Source: Fidelibacterota bacterium 46_43
GTDB taxonomy: Bacteria; Fidelibacterota; Fidelibacteria; Fidelibacterales; Fidelibacteraceae
Reading direction: 5' to 3'
Length of the DNA: 7,814 bases
Assembly (NCBI GenBank): GCA_001509335.1
Contig: LGGY01000024.1
Coordinates: 1 to 7,814, forward strand
A model generated the notes under the pieces. That model saw nothing but the letters and a program-made list of their open reading frames with translations. It made no database searches and was not told the origin of the DNA. How positions within the stretch are numbered: the stretch's first letter is position 1; every line of letters starts with the position of its first letter. A program made the translations under genes and the position numbers. Below, piece by piece: positions 6,089 through 7,814 of this stretch.

Positions 6089-6394
6089 ATGAGCCAGCTG
6101 ACACTTGAAAAAGTCCATGATGTATTGAAAACATGCTATGATCCTGAAATACCTGTGAGTATTCTGGATCTGGGCTTGATTTATAATGTTGACATAGATG
6201 GCGATGTGGTAAATGTGGTGATGACCCTCACTGCCCATGGATGCCCTATGAGCCGGAAAATAGCGGCTGATGTGAAAAACAAACTGGAAGCCCTCCCGGA
6301 AGTCTCCCGGGCGAATGTTGAAATTGTGTGGGACCCCCAATGGACGCCCGAGATGATTTCCCCGGAAGGTCGGCGGATTCTTGGAATGGATTAA
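6089..6394 (+). CDS. Stand-alone MIP18/DUF59 metal-sulfur cluster assembly factor
   Basis: A 101-residue single-domain protein of the MIP18 family (PaaD/SufT-like), whose members help deliver or mature Fe-S clusters. Family marks are DPEIPVSILDLGLIY (18-32), the conserved Cys in TAHGCPM (C52) and the C-terminal WDPQWTPEMISPEGRRILG stretch (81-99). Family members often have PGCP where this one has HGCP. The ATG follows GAGGGAG (6075-6081) at 7-nt spacing, 15 bp after the mrp stop. Because mrp already carries an N-terminal domain of the same family, this gene gives the operon a second copy, one that retains the Cys missing from the fused domain. SufT and PaaD are both possible names; without suf or paa neighbours neither can be chosen. 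Confidence 0.9.
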   Translation: MSQLTLEKVHDVLKTCYDPEIPVSILDLGLIYNVDIDGDVVNVVMTLTAHGCPMSRKIAADVKNKLEALPEVSRANVEIVWDPQWTPEMISPEGRRILGMD

Positions 6395-6395
6395 T

Positions 6396-6668
6396 ATGAC
6401 GGATCATCATATAAAGAAAAATCAGAAAAACCGGAAATCCCCCGTTCAATGGGATCATAAGATTTTCAGGGTTTATTCGGATGGCCCTGATTTCGACACC
6501 CTGACCATTGATATGGATTCGGACCGGGTGGATCATGTGTATATTGACGATATGAAAGAAGAAGTGGAAGAGCTCAGCTACGAAGGCTGGCGATATATCA
6601 CCGGATTTGCCCTCGATGACGACTCTTTTTATCTGATGTACAAAAGACCTTCCAGAAATAAAAAATAG
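6396..6668 (+). CDS. Hypothetical small acidic protein
   Basis: I do not recognise this 90-residue protein. The N-terminus (1-22) is basic and His/Lys-rich. The centre (29-60) is strongly acidic, with DGPDFD, DMDSDR and YIDDMKEEVEEL. The end reads EGWRYITGF, then DDDSFYLMYKRP, then a basic tail. The GW plus strand plus YKRP pattern loosely recalls DUF4177-type domains (eGWelv...lifKRp), but this is resemblance only. There is no signal peptide, membrane segment or Cys. I place the start at ATG 6396, one base after the DUF59 stop codon, which implies translational coupling. A weak GGA lies 5 nt before it. A TTG at 6381 is in frame and would add five residues overlapping the upstream gene, but it has little support. 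Tight linkage to the Fe-S genes suggests co-expression; no function is assigned. Confidence 0.75.
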   Translation: MTDHHIKKNQKNRKSPVQWDHKIFRVYSDGPDFDTLTIDMDSDRVDHVYIDDMKEEVEELSYEGWRYITGFALDDDSFYLMYKRPSRNKK

Positions 6669-6676
6669 TGGACAGG

Positions 6677-6721
6677 GCCGGACATGCCGGCACAGGTATT
6701 CCGGCTTGACTTTCGTCAGGC
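6677..6721 (+). other. Two short hairpins in the gap before uppS
   Basis: GCCGG (6677-6681) pairs with CCGGC (6687-6691) around a 5-nt loop. GCTTGAC (6704-6710) pairs with GTCAGGC (6715-6721) around TTTC with one G-T pair. Neither is followed by a T-run, so these are not typical terminators. They may be incidental or form a leader or attenuator structure between the small gene and uppS. Confidence 0.35.
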
Positions 6722-6734
6722 GGAGAAGTAATTT
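6706..6734 (+). promoter_or_regulatory. Candidate internal promoter for uppS-bamA
   Basis: TTGACT (6706-6711, 5 of 6 to the -35 consensus) and TAATTT (6729-6734, 3 of 6 to the -10) are 17 bp apart. They sit in the largest gap of the plus-strand unit, 28 bp before the uppS start. The -35 overlaps the second hairpin. A separate promoter here would split Fe-S genes from envelope genes. Confidence 0.35.
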
Positions 6735-6762
6735 CCTCTGCTAAAAACATGAGGTCAGGTTC

Positions 6763-7515
6763 TTGACTGATTTTAACATCGCTGGCATGAAAAAGCATCC
6801 CCGGCTGCCACGCCACGTAGCAGTGATTATGGATGGAAACGGGCGCTGGGCCAAACAGAGAGACCTCCCCCGGATCGTGGGCCACATGGAAGGTATTCAT
6901 TCCGTCCGGGATGTGGTAGAAGCCTCCGGTGAAATGGGGATTGCGTACCTTACCCTGTATACCTTTTCCAAAGAGAACTGGAACCGGCCGAAAACGGAAG
7001 TGTCTGCCCTTATGTCACTCCTTGTAAAGACATTTCATGAAGAAATATCCGAATTAGAGCGGAACAATGTTCGTTTTAATGTCATTGGATGTATCGACGA
7101 TCTGCCTGAAGAAACCCGGAACAAGATGCTTCAGGGAATCGAACAGACAAAAGAGAATACGGGGTTAACATTGACACTTGCCCTGAGTTATGGAAGCCGG
7201 ATTGAAATAACGGAAGCAGTGAAATCCATCTGCAGGGATGTCGCTGAAGGCAGTCTCTCACCGGATGATGTGAACGAAGCTCTGATTTCATCCAGGCTCT
7301 ATACTTCAGATATGCCCGATCCCGACCTGCTGATCCGGACCAGTGGCGAATTGCGGATCAGTAACTTTCTTCTCTGGCAGATTGCGTATTCTGAACTCTA
7401 TGTGACGCCAAAATTCTGGCCCGATTTCCGGAAAAAAGACTATCTGGAAGCGATTAACAGCTATCTGAACCGGGAACGACGCTTTGGCAAAGTCAGTGAA
7501 CAATTGAACCCATAG
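6763..7515 (+). CDS. uppS: Undecaprenyl diphosphate synthase (cis-prenyltransferase)
   Basis: Makes undecaprenyl diphosphate by cis-condensation of isopentenyl diphosphate onto farnesyl diphosphate, the lipid carrier for peptidoglycan and surface polysaccharide. The 250 residues are standard length. Signature elements are HVAVIMDGNGRWA (18-30) with catalytic D24, H41, FSKENW (68-73), and the diphosphate-binding block RTSGELRISNF (192-202) with R192, R198 and S200, then E211. All sit two residues before their E. coli positions. The usually conserved YGGR is YGSR here (143-146). The start is TTG 6763, chosen because GAGGT (6751-6755) precedes it at 7 nt. The alternative ATG at 6787 would shorten the protein by eight residues and has no Shine-Dalgarno. 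The next gene, bamA, starts 6 bp after the stop, an arrangement typical of FCB-group bacteria. Confidence 0.97.
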   Translation: MTDFNIAGMKKHPRLPRHVAVIMDGNGRWAKQRDLPRIVGHMEGIHSVRDVVEASGEMGIAYLTLYTFSKENWNRPKTEVSALMSLLVKTFHEEISELERNNVRFNVIGCIDDLPEETRNKMLQGIEQTKENTGLTLTLALSYGSRIEITEAVKSICRDVAEGSLSPDDVNEALISSRLYTSDMPDPDLLIRTSGELRISNFLLWQIAYSELYVTPKFWPDFRKKDYLEAINSYLNRERRFGKVSEQLNP

Positions 7516-7521
7516 GTGCAT

Positions 7522-7814
7522 GTGAAACGAACAATCACCCTTCTTCTCCTCGTGATCCTTGCTTTACCCTCATTAACTTTTGCTCAGCAGGAATCCATCA
7601 AAATCCTGGATGTAACGGTTGTGGGAAATCAAACCGCCTCGGAATCGATTATTAAAGTGAATTCCGGTTTTGTTGAAGGTGCCGTCCTGACTGGCCCCCA
7701 GATTCAGGAGGGCATTAACAAATTATGGCGACTCAGACTCTTCAGTGATATCAAAGTCTATGTTGATAAGGAAACACCCGATGGGGTATATCTTATCGTC
7801 AGTGTCCAGGAATA
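7522..7814 (+). CDS. bamA: Outer-membrane assembly factor BamA, N-terminal fragment (runs off the window)
   Basis: Only the first 97 residues are present; the gene continues past the right edge. A signal peptide is plain: MKR, a hydrophobic run TITLLLLVILALP, and a probable signal peptidase I site after LTFA (A21). The mature part, from about residue 25, is a POTRA domain: IKILDVTVVGN, a Leu/Ile-rich helix with QIQEGINKLWRLRLFSDIKVYVD, then VYLIVSVQE. This order matches the first POTRA of BamA/Omp85 proteins, which fold and insert outer-membrane beta-barrels. The start is GTG at 7522, six bases after the uppS stop, with AGGTG (7514-7518) as a close and weak Shine-Dalgarno. An in-frame GTG at 7516 would add two residues. 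TamA-like or other Omp85 members cannot be excluded from the N-terminus alone, but position after uppS favours BamA. Confidence 0.88.
   Translation, partial: MKRTITLLLLVILALPSLTFAQQESIKILDVTVVGNQTASESIIKVNSGFVEGAVLTGPQIQEGINKLWRLRLFSDIKVYVDKETPDGVYLIVSVQE

Noticed and set aside
6381..6395. TTG start for the 90-residue unknown protein
   Set aside because: It would overlap the DUF59 gene end; the ATG at 6396 directly after the stop is simpler and coupled.
6669..6762. Riboswitch or small RNA gene in the gap before uppS
   Set aside because: The two short hairpins match no riboswitch or tRNA layout I recognise and the gap is too short for one of the large classes.
6598..6900. Minus-strand 100-codon frame between the small gene and uppS
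   Set aside because: Overlaps two plus-strand genes and the gap; no domain or start signal.

Overview
The window looks like a chromosomal housekeeping region from a diderm (Gram-negative) bacterium. It carries an undecaprenyl diphosphate synthase gene directly followed by the start of a BamA-type outer-membrane assembly gene with a signal peptide and first POTRA domain. That direct uppS-bamA junction, without cdsA, dxr and rseP between them, fits the FCB side of the tree (Bacteroidetes/Ignavibacteria/Marinimicrobia-like lineages) better than Proteobacteria. The repeat-laden intergenic DNA at the left edge points the same way. This placement is inference from gene order and style; no marker gene here settles it.

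Layout. Positions 1-486 are non-coding and packed with short tandem and dispersed repeats and hairpins. Positions 487-4540 hold two minus-strand genes in one transcription unit: a large radical SAM protein fused to a DUF2344 domain (TIGR03960-like), then ribonuclease G. A 169-bp divergent promoter region (4541-4709) separates them from a plus-strand 59-residue dicluster ferredoxin gene (4710-4889), which ends in a clear intrinsic terminator (about 4909-4936). A second plus-strand unit follows: Mrp/ApbC-type Fe-S carrier ATPase (5009-6073), stand-alone MIP18/DUF59 protein (6089-6394), an unrecognised 90-residue acidic protein (6396-6668), a 94-bp gap with two hairpins and a possible promoter, uppS (6763-7515), and bamA running off the right edge (7522-7814).

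How the genes fit together. The left and middle parts share an iron-sulfur theme: a radical SAM enzyme that needs a [4Fe-4S] cluster, a ferredoxin, a cluster-carrier ATPase and a cluster-assembly accessory protein. RNase G beside the radical SAM/DUF2344 protein repeats a pairing seen in many bacteria, usually upstream of rplU-rpmA, which are absent here. The right part is cell-envelope biogenesis: lipid carrier synthesis and outer-membrane protein insertion.

No unmistakable new system is present. The best leads are the ferredoxin with His in place of a cluster-ligand Cys, a perfect palindrome abutting a promoter predicted to give a leaderless radical SAM mRNA, the small unknown protein translationally linked to the Fe-S genes, and the repeat mosaic that starts right at the rng stop codon.
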